Positions 26,828-36,446 of a stretch of DNA of 64,000 bases are shown here, in pieces; position 1 is the first letter of the stretch; each line of letters starts with the position of its first letter. The stretch lies in NCBI GenBank assembly GCA_963703895.1, contig CAVPFX010000002.1, positions 620,001-684,000 on the forward strand, given 5' to 3'. The DNA is from VRUE01 sp963703895. GTDB taxonomy: Bacteria; Actinomycetota; Thermoleophilia; Solirubrobacterales; 70-9. The notes beneath the pieces were generated by a model. That model ran no database searches. It was not told where the DNA came from and saw only the letters and a list, made by a program, of their open reading frames with translations. The position numbers were made by a program, and so were the translations under genes.

Positions 26828-27739
26828 ATGCGGCTCGAGACGCTGACCTACGAGAGCAGCGAGCGGGTCGCGCGCATCACCCTCAACCGGCCGCAGCGGG
26901 GCAACGGAATCACGCCGCGGATGCCGGTCGAGCTGGCGGCTTGCGTCGAGCGGGCCAACCTCGACCCCGAGGTGCACGCGATCGCGCTGGCCGGCAACGG
27001 CACCGGGTTCTGCGGCGGCTACGACCTGGTCGCTTCCGCCGAGGGGGACATGACCGAGCTGGGTGGCGTGGAGGCGCCGCCGGGCTCGCCGCTCGACCCG
27101 GCGACGATCGGGGCCAACCACATGCCCGAGTCCAACTGGGACCCGGTTACCGACTTCCAGTTCATGTGGCGCAACGTGCGCGGCTTCATGAGCCTCTTTC
27201 ACTCGGAAAAGCCGGTGCTCTGCAAGGTGCACGGCTACTGCGTCGCCGGGGGCACCGACATGGCGCTCTGCTCGGACCTGCTGGTGATCGCCGAGGACGC
27301 CAAGATCGGCTACCCGCCGGCGCGCGTCTGGGGCTCGCCGACGACGGCGATGTGGGCGTCCCGGGTCGGCCCGATGCGGGCCAAGCGGCTTCTGCTCACG
27401 GGGGACTCGCTGACCGGTGCCCAGGCCGAGGAGTGGGGTCTGGCGACGGAGGCGGCACCCGCCGCCGAGCTGGACGAGCGTTTCGAGGCACTGCTCGAGC
27501 GCGTTGCCCGCATGCCGATCAATCAGCTGGCGATGATGAAGATGTTGGTCAACCAGAGCCTCTACGCCCAGGGCCTGCACCAGACCCAGCTGCTCGGCAC
27601 CTTCTTCGACGGCGTCGCCCGCCACACCGAGGAGGGCCACGGCTTCGTCCGCCGCGCCGCCGAGGGCGGTTTCAAAGAGGCGGTTCGGGAGCGCGACGAG
27701 CCGTTCGGCGACTACGGGCTCAAAGGGTTCGGCGTATGA
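26828..27739 (+). CDS. Enoyl-CoA hydratase/isomerase (crotonase family)
   Basis: A 303-residue crotonase. The two oxyanion-hole segments are GNGTGFCGGYDLV (about residues 55-67) and KVHGYCVAGGTDMALCSDLLVI (about 133-154). The C-terminal helical region is normal. It probably hydrates an enoyl-CoA or acts on a related CoA ester. TAGGGT lies 11 bases before the ATG and there is no ribosome binding site. Its stop overlaps the monooxygenase start (ATGA). With the monooxygenase and thioesterase it forms a three-gene unit that suggests breakdown of a cyclic or branched compound through CoA esters. Confidence 0.9.
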   Translation: MRLETLTYESSERVARITLNRPQRGNGITPRMPVELAACVERANLDPEVHAIALAGNGTGFCGGYDLVASAEGDMTELGGVEAPPGSPLDPATIGANHMPESNWDPVTDFQFMWRNVRGFMSLFHSEKPVLCKVHGYCVAGGTDMALCSDLLVIAEDAKIGYPPARVWGSPTTAMWASRVGPMRAKRLLLTGDSLTGAQAEEWGLATEAAPAAELDERFEALLERVARMPINQLAMMKMLVNQSLYAQGLHQTQLLGTFFDGVARHTEEGHGFVRRAAEGGFKEAVRERDEPFGDYGLKGFGV

Positions 27740-29238
27740 GCGAGGGCTTGGCGATAAACGGGCGCACAGCGCCACTAAATCGCCAAGGGGGTCCTTCGAT
27801 CGCGGTCGTCGGCGGCGGCTTCGGCGGCGTTGGCGCCGCGGTGATGCTCAAGCGAGAGGGCTACGAGGACGTCACCGTCTTCGATAAGGGCGAGCGGGTC
27901 GGCGGTGTCTGGCAACACAACACCTACCCCGGTGCCGCCTGCGACATCCCCTCCCACCTCTACGAGTACTCGTTCGCGCCCAACAGCTGGTCGCGCCGCT
28001 TCTCGCCGGGTCCCGAGATCCGCGCCTACATCGAGGGCGTTGCCCGTCGCTTTGGCGTCTTCGACCGGGTCCGCACCGGCACCGAGGTGAAGAGTGCGAA
28101 CTGGCGGGCCGAGCATGCGAAGTGGCTATTGGAGACGAGCGCCGGGCCGCACGAGGCCGACCTGCTGATCACCGCCTGCGGGCAGCTCTCGGTGCCGAGT
28201 GTGCCGCCGATTCGCGGCCTCGGCGACTTCCAGGGCCCGGCCTTCCACACGGCCGAGTGGCGCCATGACGTCGAGCTCGCGGGCAAGCGCGTCGCCCTGA
28301 TCGGCACCGGCTGCAGCGCGATCCAAGTCGGGCCCGCAATCCAGTCGGAGGTCGCGCAGCTCGACGTCTACCAGCGCTCGCCCGGCTGGACGCTCTCGAA
28401 GGGGGATTTCGAGTACTCGCCTCGCATGCGCGCCCTCTTCCGCCGCTTTCCCCTCCTGCACCGGCTGGACCGCAAGGCGGTCTACGCCTTCCAGGACCTC
28501 GCCGCGGCGGCCTTCACCAGTCGCCGCTGGCTGTTGCCACTGTTCCGCGCCCTCGGCGCGCGCCAGATCAAGGCGGCGATCGCCGATCCGGAGCTGCGCC
28601 GGAAGGTGACGCCGACTCACGAGTTCGGCTGCAAGCGGATCATGCTCACCGACGACTGGTACCCAACCCTGACCCAGGACAACGTGGAGCTGGTCGCGGA
28701 GGGGATCGATCGGGTCACCGCGAGTGGCATCCGCGACGCCACCGGGGTCGAGCGGCCCACCGACGCGATCGTCCTCGCCACCGGCTTTGCCAGTCACGAC
28801 TTCGTCGCGCCGATGGAGATCACCGGCAGCGAGGGTCTCACCCTGGAGGATGCTTGGTCTGAGGTCGCCCGCGCCTACCTCGGCCTCAGCGTGCCCGGCT
28901 TCCCCAACATGTTCTTGCTCTACGGACCAAACACCAACGGTGGCAGCGGCTCGGTGGTCAACACGCTGGAGTGCGGCATCGACCACGTGCTCGCCGCGCT
29001 GGGTGAGATGGAGCGGGCGGAGGCGAGCCGGATCGAGGTCTCCCACGCCGCAGCCAGTGGCTTCGACCGTGAGTTGCGCGCCGCCCTCGCCGGCACCGTC
29101 TGGCAGAGCGGCTGCAACAACTGGTACGTCGACGAGAACGGCAACGACCCCAACAACTGGCCCTGGATGTGGAGCGCCTACCGGCGCCGCACGCGGGAGC
29201 TGGCGCCGGGCGCCTATGAGCTGTCGGGTGCGCGATGA
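27736..29238 (+). CDS. Flavin monooxygenase, Baeyer-Villiger type
   Basis: A 500-residue FAD/NADPH enzyme. The FAD loop is VVGGGFGGVGAA (about residues 24-35). The Baeyer-Villiger fingerprint FQGPAFHTAEWRHD lies near 160-173. The NADPH loop LIGTGCSAIQVGP is near 184-196, and a late ATGFASHDF segment completes the FAD site. Such enzymes insert oxygen beside a ketone to give an ester or lactone. The gene overlaps the crotonase stop and the thioesterase start, so all three are co-translated. The substrate is unknown. Confidence 0.9.
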   Translation: MSEGLAINGRTAPLNRQGGPSIAVVGGGFGGVGAAVMLKREGYEDVTVFDKGERVGGVWQHNTYPGAACDIPSHLYEYSFAPNSWSRRFSPGPEIRAYIEGVARRFGVFDRVRTGTEVKSANWRAEHAKWLLETSAGPHEADLLITACGQLSVPSVPPIRGLGDFQGPAFHTAEWRHDVELAGKRVALIGTGCSAIQVGPAIQSEVAQLDVYQRSPGWTLSKGDFEYSPRMRALFRRFPLLHRLDRKAVYAFQDLAAAAFTSRRWLLPLFRALGARQIKAAIADPELRRKVTPTHEFGCKRIMLTDDWYPTLTQDNVELVAEGIDRVTASGIRDATGVERPTDAIVLATGFASHDFVAPMEITGSEGLTLEDAWSEVARAYLGLSVPGFPNMFLLYGPNTNGGSGSVVNTLECGIDHVLAALGEMERAEASRIEVSHAAASGFDRELRAALAGTVWQSGCNNWYVDENGNDPNNWPWMWSAYRRRTRELAPGAYELSGAR

Positions 29239-29690
29239 GCGAGCGTCCGACGAGCGAGGAGCACTCGCCGTTCACGCCCGAGAACGTGCGCGCCTTCATC
29301 GGCGGCAGCTTCCCCGGCGATCTGGGGATCGAGCCGCTCGAGATCGAGGACTCTTTTGCCAGCGGTCGCATCGTCGTCGACAAGCGCCATCTCCATCCCG
29401 GCGGCTACGTCCACGGCGGCGTCTGGACCGCCCTCGGCGACACCGTCGCCGCCTGGGCGACCTTCCGCAACATCCCACCGGAACACAACTTCACCACGAT
29501 CGAGCTGAAGCTCAACGTCTTCTCGGCCGGCCTGCTCGGCGACGAGATCGTCGCCGTTGCGACGCCGCTGCACGCGGGCAAGAGCACGGTGGTGATCGAG
29601 GTCAAGATCGAGCGGATCAGGGAAGGCGAGGAGCCGAAGTTGGCCGCCAACCTGATCGTCTCGCAGTTCGTCTTGGCGCCCCGCGACTAG
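29235..29690 (+). CDS. PaaI-type hotdog thioesterase
   Basis: A 151-residue hotdog-fold acyl-CoA thioesterase. The family signature is HLHPGGYVHGGVWTALGDTVAAWAT (about residues 53-77), with the HGG turn, followed by NFTTIELKLNVFSAG. It would release CoA from an acyl or aryl ester. It is the last gene of the crotonase-monooxygenase-thioesterase unit and starts in an ATGA overlap. The stop lies just before a strong hairpin. Confidence 0.9.
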   Translation: MSERPTSEEHSPFTPENVRAFIGGSFPGDLGIEPLEIEDSFASGRIVVDKRHLHPGGYVHGGVWTALGDTVAAWATFRNIPPEHNFTTIELKLNVFSAGLLGDEIVAVATPLHAGKSTVVIEVKIERIREGEEPKLAANLIVSQFVLAPRD

Positions 29691-29866
29691 ATCTGAACGC
29701 GCTCGCGCAGCGCCACCAGATCCTGCTGCGCGAGCGCGTCCATTACGTCCGCGCAGGGAGCACGCGCGGTGCTTGCCGTGGCGAAGACCTCATCGAAGCG
29801 ACCCGCTGAGAGCGGGTACTGCCCGGCACAGGGAGAGAGGGATGCCGAGTCGAGGGTCGTCGCCAT
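29687..29866 (-). pseudogene. Possible remnant of a circularly permuted ATP-grasp gene
   Basis: A 59-codon frame reading MATTLDSASLSP, then QYPLSAGRFDEVFATA, DVMDALAQQDLVALRERV and a stop. The middle resembles the extreme N-terminus of circularly permuted ATP-grasp proteins (pattern YDE-F then a DLL-AL helix). There is no ribosome binding site and the rest of such a gene is absent. It may be a decayed start fragment or a chance frame; the same DNA also holds the terminator hairpin. Confidence 0.3.
29697..29739. terminator. Hairpin between thioesterase and ATPase genes
   Basis: ACGCGCTCGCGCAGC (29697-29711) pairs perfectly with 29725-29739 around a 13-base loop. It starts seven bases after the thioesterase stop and sits between convergent genes. 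There is no T tract. The region to 29918 otherwise holds only the weak ATP-grasp-like frame. Confidence 0.65.
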
Positions 29867-29918
29867 GCATGAACGCTAGGCACGAGAACCCCCGATCAAT
29901 ATGGCCCGCGGTCGAAAA

Positions 29919-32327
29919 TCAGGGGGTATCGGCTTGGACCGCCGTCGAATCCACTGGCGCTCCCCATGCTTCGATCTGGGGCAGCCGCCAGAGCAGGCTG
30001 GCGATTGCCAGGCCCGCCGCCGCAGAGAGGAGCGCCAGGAACCACTGGGCGGAGCTGAGCAGGTTCATCTCGAAGAAGTCCCGTAGCGGGGGGATCGCCA
30101 GGATCCCGGCGAAGAGGCAGCCCAGACCGATGACGAGCACCAGCATGTTGCTCTGGATCGCTATGTGCTCGCGGCCGGGCCCGCGCTCGAGCAAGAGCAC
30201 GAAGCTGAGGCCGAGCACGATCAAGGTCGTGGTTGCCGCCGTACGCCCTGCCGCGAGGCTGCCGCCGAAGACGGTGTCGACGAGGAAGAAGGAGAGGATC
30301 GAGCCGAGCGCCGTGGCGAGTCCTGCCGGCACCGCGAAGGCGCCCAGGGCGCGCAGTAGGCGACCGCGGTAGAGGGGGCCGTCCGAGGGCAGCAGCGCGA
30401 GCACGAAGGAGGGCACGCCGATCGTCAGGAAGGCGGCGAGGGTGAGGTGGCGGGGGAGGAAGGGGAAGGCCCAGCCGGGGATCGCGACGAGCAGGATCAG
30501 CGCCGCCGCGTAGACCGTCTTGGTCAGGTAGAGGCGGCCGAGCCGGTGGATGTTGCGGGCGATCCGCCGCCCCTCGCCGACCGCCTGCGGTAGGCGGGCG
30601 AACTCGTCCTTGAGCAGGACGACGTCGGCGACCCCCTTGGTCACCTGCGCGCCCGAGCCCATCGCCACCGCCATCCGCGCCCGCTTCAGCGCCGGCACGT
30701 CGTTGACCCCGTCGCCGATCATCGCCGCGTAGCGCCCGGAGGCCGCCAGGGCGGCGACCAGGTCGCGCTTCTGCTCGGGCTTGATCCGGCAGAAGACGGT
30801 GTTGCGCTGGGCGACCGCGGCGAGCTCCTCCGGATCTTCGGGCAGCTCGTGTCCCTCGATCACGCCGGCGTCCTGGGGCACCCCGACCGCGTTGGCGACG
30901 GCGGTCACGGTGGCCCTGGCGTCGCCGGAGATCAGCTTCAGCTCGACGTCTTCCTCGCGCATCAGGGCGACCGTTTCTGCCGCGTCGGGCCGCAGCGTCT
31001 CCTCGAGCACGACGAGGGCGACGGGCGCCAGTTGCGGCGGCGGCTGCTCGCCCGGGTTGGCCGGCAGGGGCTCGCTGGTCTCGCTGAAGGCGACGACCCG
31101 GCGCCCGGCCGCGGTCTCGCGGTCGAGCACGCGGGCGAGGTCTGGGGGCAGGGTGAGCACGCCCGCTTCGCCCAGCACGTCGGGCGCCCCGAGCACGTAG
31201 CTGGTCGAGTCGATCCGCAGCCCGCTCCACTTCCACTGCGAGGAGAAGGGCACTTCGCCGGAGACCCGGCCCGCCTCGCCTCCGAAGCGCTCGCCGATCG
31301 CCTCTAGCGTGCGGTTGCGGTCGCCGGCGCTGGCGGCGAAGCGCCCGAGCGCGGCGTGGGCGGCTTTGGCGTCGACGCCATCGGCGACCTCGGCGCCGAG
31401 CAGGCGCAGCTCCCCGTCGGTCAGGGTGCCGGTCTTGTCGACGCAGATCGTGTCGACCGCGGCGAGGCTCTCGGTGGCGCTCATCTGCTGCACCAGCGTG
31501 TCGTTTTTCGCCAGGCGAACGGCGGCAACCGCGAAGGTGACGCTCATCAGCAGCACCAGGCCCTCCGGGATCAGCGTCACCAGTCCCGCGGTGGCGGTTT
31601 GGGCCGCCTCCTCGAGGCCGGTGTTGCGCAGCTTCAGGGTGAGGATCAGCAATACCGCCAGCGGCACCATCGCGTAGACGCAGGCGACGATCACCCGGTT
31701 GACCTCGCCCTGCAGTGGCGAGGGCGGGTGGCGAAAGGCGCGCGCCTCGCCGGCCAGCTTGCCGGCGTAACTGCCCTCGCGCACCGCGTCGACCTTGTAC
31801 TGGCCGGAGCCGCTGATGCAGAAGGAGCCGGAGAGGGCGCGGTCGCCGGCCTCCTTGCGCACCCCGTCTGCCTCGCCGGTCAGCATCGACTCGTCGAGCG
31901 TCATCCCGCGGGTGGCGATCACCTCGCCGTCGGCGACGAGCTGGTCGCCGGGCGCGACCTCGACCACGTCGCCGGGCACGATCTCCTCGGCGAGCAGGCT
32001 CGCAGTGGCGCCGTCGCGGATCGCCTTGGCGTGGGGTGCGACCAGCACCGCCAGCTCATCCAGGGTGCGCTTTGCCTTCAACTCCTGTCGGATGCCGATG
32101 TAGGAGTTGATCACCGCGATCAGGCCGAAGATCGAGTCGGCGTAGAGCCCGAGGCCGAGGTCGAGCACGAAGAAGGCGCCGATGATCGCGTTGAAGAGGG
32201 TGAAGACGTTGCCGGCGACGATGCTGGAGGTAGAGCGCGAGGAGTTCTCCGGCGGTGGGCCGAGCTCGCGCAGCCGCTTCGCTGCGGTAGCGCTTGAGAG
32301 GCCTCGCTCGATCGCCGCGTCCGTCAT
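29919..32327 (-). CDS. ctpE: P-type cation ATPase, CtpE-like
   Basis: An 802-residue P-type ATPase. The actuator motif is DESMLTGEADGV, the phosphorylation site ICVDKTGTLTDGE (about residues 294-306), the hinge MIGDGVNDVPALKRA. The ion-binding helix reads LVTLIPEGLVLLMS. The N-terminal layout and the ANVFTLFNAIIG-like start (here GNVFTLFNAIIGAFF) match mycobacterial CtpE, a calcium transporter; calcium is therefore the likely but unproven cargo. The ATG lies 29 bases from the divergent oxidoreductase start. A TAGG element lies just before the ATG. Confidence 0.9.
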   Translation of the reverse strand: MTDAAIERGLSSATAAKRLRELGPPPENSSRSTSSIVAGNVFTLFNAIIGAFFVLDLGLGLYADSIFGLIAVINSYIGIRQELKAKRTLDELAVLVAPHAKAIRDGATASLLAEEIVPGDVVEVAPGDQLVADGEVIATRGMTLDESMLTGEADGVRKEAGDRALSGSFCISGSGQYKVDAVREGSYAGKLAGEARAFRHPPSPLQGEVNRVIVACVYAMVPLAVLLILTLKLRNTGLEEAAQTATAGLVTLIPEGLVLLMSVTFAVAAVRLAKNDTLVQQMSATESLAAVDTICVDKTGTLTDGELRLLGAEVADGVDAKAAHAALGRFAASAGDRNRTLEAIGERFGGEAGRVSGEVPFSSQWKWSGLRIDSTSYVLGAPDVLGEAGVLTLPPDLARVLDRETAAGRRVVAFSETSEPLPANPGEQPPPQLAPVALVVLEETLRPDAAETVALMREEDVELKLISGDARATVTAVANAVGVPQDAGVIEGHELPEDPEELAAVAQRNTVFCRIKPEQKRDLVAALAASGRYAAMIGDGVNDVPALKRARMAVAMGSGAQVTKGVADVVLLKDEFARLPQAVGEGRRIARNIHRLGRLYLTKTVYAAALILLVAIPGWAFPFLPRHLTLAAFLTIGVPSFVLALLPSDGPLYRGRLLRALGAFAVPAGLATALGSILSFFLVDTVFGGSLAAGRTAATTTLIVLGLSFVLLLERGPGREHIAIQSNMLVLVIGLGCLFAGILAIPPLRDFFEMNLLSSAQWFLALLSAAAGLAIASLLWRLPQIEAWGAPVDSTAVQADTP

Positions 32328-32329
32328 CA

Positions 32330-32347
32330 GCGCCTATTCAATAGGGT
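32330..32347. promoter_or_regulatory. Shared symmetric promoter, ctpE / F420-type oxidoreductase
   Basis: CCTATTCAATAGG is a perfect palindrome around one central base. Read right it gives AATAGGGT nine bases before the plus ATG; read left it gives AATAGG just before the ctpE ATG. No other -10-like sequence fits in the 29-base gap, so one element probably drives both genes. Confidence 0.55.
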
Positions 32348-32356
32348 GAGCGCCGG

Positions 32357-33406
32357 ATGGCTTTGAAGCTCGGACTCAACCTCGGCTACTGGGGCATTGG
32401 CCCGGCCGGCGAGGACGCCCTCGAGGTGGTCCAGGCCGCCGAGGCAGCCGGCTTCGAGTCGGTCTGGGCGGCCGAGTCCTACGGCTCCGACGTGGTCAGC
32501 GTGCTGGCCTGGCTGGCGCCGCAGACGACGACGATCAAGCTTGGCGCCGCGATCCTGCAGGTGCCCGCCCGCCCGCCCGCGGCCGCGGCGATGGCCGGGG
32601 CAACGATCGACAAGCTCTCCGGCGGCCGCTTCATCTTCGGCTTCGGCCCGTCCGGCCCGCAGGTCTCCGAGGGCTGGTACGGCGTGCCCTACGCCAAGCC
32701 CTGGGGACGCACCCGCGAGTACATCGAGGTCGTGCGAGAGATCATCGCCCGCGAGGGGCCGGTCAATCACCAGGGCCAGCATTACCAGCTGCCTCTACCC
32801 GATGGCGAGGGAAAGCCGCTGAAGCTCAACTTCCACCCCGAGCGCAACGAGATCCCGGTCTTCGTCGGCGCGATCGGCCGCAAGTCGGTCGAGATGGCGG
32901 CCGAGATCTGCGATGGCTGGATCCCGATCTTCTTCAGCGTCGACGCCTTCGAGCAGACCTGGGGCGAGCACCTGGAGGCCGGCTTCGCCAAGGGCGGCCG
33001 CCAGCGTTCAGACCTCGAGGTCTCACCGTCGCTGCAGGTGGCGATCGACGGCGATCTCGATGCCGCCAAGGCCGTGGTCAAGGCCGGGCTCGTCCTCTAC
33101 TTCGGTGGCATGGGCAGCCGCAAGACCAACTTCTACGTCGACCTCGCCCACCGCTTCGGCTTCGGCGAGGTCGCCGACGAGGTTCAGCAGCGCTTTCAGG
33201 ACGGCGACCGCGCCGGCGCCTTCGAGGCCGTGCCCGACGAGATCGTCGAGGCGACCTCGCTGGTCGGCACCGAGGCGGAAGTAGCGGAGCGGGTCGAGCG
33301 CTTCCGCGGCGCCGGCATCGACCGCCTAATCGTCTCGCCCGTCCATGCCGAGCGGGACCAGCAACTGCACACCCTGCAGCGCTTGGCGGCTCTGACCGCC
33401 GGCTGA
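32357..33406 (+). CDS. Luciferase-like (LLM) F420-dependent oxidoreductase
   Basis: A 349-residue TIM-barrel oxidoreductase of the bacterial-luciferase superfamily. It starts MALKLGLNLGYWGIGP and contains AEAAGFESVWAAESYG (about 27-42), KLGAAILQVPARPP and GRFIFGFGPSGPQVSEGWYG, typical of the coenzyme F420-using group in actinobacteria. It would transfer hydride between F420 and an unknown substrate. It precedes the transhydrogenase genes by 38 bases in the same direction, so a shared transcript is possible. The message is probably leaderless. Confidence 0.88.
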   Translation: MALKLGLNLGYWGIGPAGEDALEVVQAAEAAGFESVWAAESYGSDVVSVLAWLAPQTTTIKLGAAILQVPARPPAAAAMAGATIDKLSGGRFIFGFGPSGPQVSEGWYGVPYAKPWGRTREYIEVVREIIAREGPVNHQGQHYQLPLPDGEGKPLKLNFHPERNEIPVFVGAIGRKSVEMAAEICDGWIPIFFSVDAFEQTWGEHLEAGFAKGGRQRSDLEVSPSLQVAIDGDLDAAKAVVKAGLVLYFGGMGSRKTNFYVDLAHRFGFGEVADEVQQRFQDGDRAGAFEAVPDEIVEATSLVGTEAEVAERVERFRGAGIDRLIVSPVHAERDQQLHTLQRLAALTAG

Positions 33407-33443
33407 CGCCCCGGACCCGCTTTCACATAACCTTCCGCGCCGC

Positions 33444-34562
33444 GTGAAAATCGGAGTGCCGAAAGAGACCGCCGAGGGAGAGCGCCGGGTCGCGCTGGTC
33501 CCTGACGTCGTGAAATCCCTCGCCGCCAGCGAGAAGGTCGCGGTGCTGGTCGAGAGCGGCGCCGGCGAGGCAGCCGGCCACCCCGACTCCCAGTACAGCG
33601 AAGCCGGCGCCGAAGTCGTCGAGGCCGAGGTTACGTGGGGCGCCGACGTCGTCCTTCGCGTCGCCGCCCCTTCCGCCGCCGAGATCGGTCGCCTCAGCTC
33701 CAGTCAGGTTCTGATCGGCCACCTCTCGCCCTGGACCGCCGCCGAGACCAACAAGGCGCTGGCGCAGGCCGGCGTCACCAGCTTCGCGATGGAGGCGATC
33801 CCGCGCACCACGCGTGCCCAGGCGATGGACGCGCTCTCCTCGCAGGCAGCCGCCGCCGGCTACGCCGCGACCCTGATCGCCGCCCGTGAGTCGGGCCGCT
33901 TCTACGGGATGATGACCACTGCTGCGGGCACGGTCCCGCCGGCCAAGGTGCTCGTCCTCGGTGCCGGTGTCGCCGGCCTGCAGGCCGTTGCCACCGCCAA
34001 GCGCCTCGGCGCGATCGTCACCGGCTTCGACATCCGCCGCGCCGCCTGGGAGCAGATCGCCTCGCTCGGCGGTCGCCCGCTGGAACTCGACTTCATCCCC
34101 GACGCCGAGGGCGAGGGCGGCTACGCCCGCCCACTCACCGACGAGGAGAACGCCCAGGTGCGCGACGCGCTGGGCGAGAACGCCGGCAAGCAGGACGTGA
34201 TCGTCACCACCGCCGCGATCCCGGGCCGCCCGGCGCCGCTGCTGATCACCGCCGACGCGGTGCGCGGCATGCAGCCCGGCTCGGTAATCGTCGACCTCGC
34301 CGCCGAGACCGGCGGCAACTGCGAGCTGACCGAGGCCGGCCAGACTGTGGTCGAGAACGGGGTCAAGGTGATCGGCCCGCGCAACCTCGCCAGCGAGATG
34401 CCCCGGCCCGCCTCCCAGCTCTACGCCAAGAACCTGGAGAACCTGCTCGGCCTGCTGGTCTCCGAGGAGGGCGAGCTGACGCTCGACTTCGAGGACGACA
34501 TCGTCGCCGCCGCCTGCATCACCCACGGCGGCGAGATCAAGAACGAGAGGGCCGCGAAATGA
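33444..34562 (+). CDS. pntAA: NAD(P) transhydrogenase subunit alpha, part 1
   Basis: A 372-residue NAD(H)-binding subunit (domain I) of proton-translocating transhydrogenase. The start KIGVPKETAEGERRVALVPD is the family signature. The nucleotide loop VLVLGAGVAGLQAVATAKRLGA lies near 169-190, and FYGMMTTAAGTVPPAKV precedes it. The enzyme couples hydride transfer from NADH to NADP with proton flow, supplying NADPH and, in F420 users, indirectly reduced F420. The GTG start lies shortly after an ACATAACC sequence. Its stop overlaps the pntAB start. Confidence 0.95.
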   Translation: MKIGVPKETAEGERRVALVPDVVKSLAASEKVAVLVESGAGEAAGHPDSQYSEAGAEVVEAEVTWGADVVLRVAAPSAAEIGRLSSSQVLIGHLSPWTAAETNKALAQAGVTSFAMEAIPRTTRAQAMDALSSQAAAAGYAATLIAARESGRFYGMMTTAAGTVPPAKVLVLGAGVAGLQAVATAKRLGAIVTGFDIRRAAWEQIASLGGRPLELDFIPDAEGEGGYARPLTDEENAQVRDALGENAGKQDVIVTTAAIPGRPAPLLITADAVRGMQPGSVIVDLAAETGGNCELTEAGQTVVENGVKVIGPRNLASEMPRPASQLYAKNLENLLGLLVSEEGELTLDFEDDIVAAACITHGGEIKNERAAK

Positions 34563-34875
34563 GCCTGATGACCGAGATCACGATCTTCGTCCTCGCCGCC
34601 TTCGTCGGCTTCGAGGTGATCTCGAAGGTGCCGACCACCCTGCACACGCCGCTGATGTCGCAGACCAACGCGATCCACGGCATCGTCATGCTCGGCGGCC
34701 TGATCGTCGTCGGCTACGCCAACGACCCGCTCGAGTACGTGATCGGCACGATCGCGATCGCCTTCGGCGCGATCAACATCGTCGGTGGCTTCATGGTCAC
34801 CGACCGCATGCTCGGCATGTTCTCCAAAAAGCCGAAGACCAAGGCGGACGCCGAGGCCAAACCCGGGGGCGGCAA

Positions 34876-34879
<4 letters not shown>
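34559..34879 (+). CDS. pntAB: NAD(P) transhydrogenase subunit alpha, part 2
   Basis: A 106-residue membrane subunit with three to four helices. It contains FVGFEVISKVPTTLHTPLMSQTNAIHGIVMLG, the conserved membrane segment of domain II, and ends in a basic, Lys-rich tail. As in many actinobacteria and alphaproteobacteria the alpha chain is split into two genes. ATGA overlaps on both sides show tight translational coupling with pntAA and pntB. Confidence 0.94.
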
Positions 34880-36294
<1,415 letters not shown>

Positions 36295-36351
36295 GAAACG
36301 AGGCCGCCAAGGCTTGGAGGTAGGGGTTAATTCCATCCTTGGAAGAAACTC

Positions 36352-36379
36352 TTGACGGGCATCTCGTTTCATGTACGTT
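36352..36379 (+). promoter_or_regulatory. Candidate promoter of the NHL-repeat gene
   Basis: TTGACG (36352-36357), a 16-base spacer and TACGTT (36374-36379). Unlike many genes here, the start codon is about 65 bases further on, so this message has a true leader ending in a G-rich stretch before the ATG at 36447. Confidence 0.5.
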
Positions 36380-36446
36380 GGTGTTCAGGGGTTACCAGCC
36401 AACAGATTCCCGGTGGCTACATGCCATCGGATGGGGGGAATTGAGA

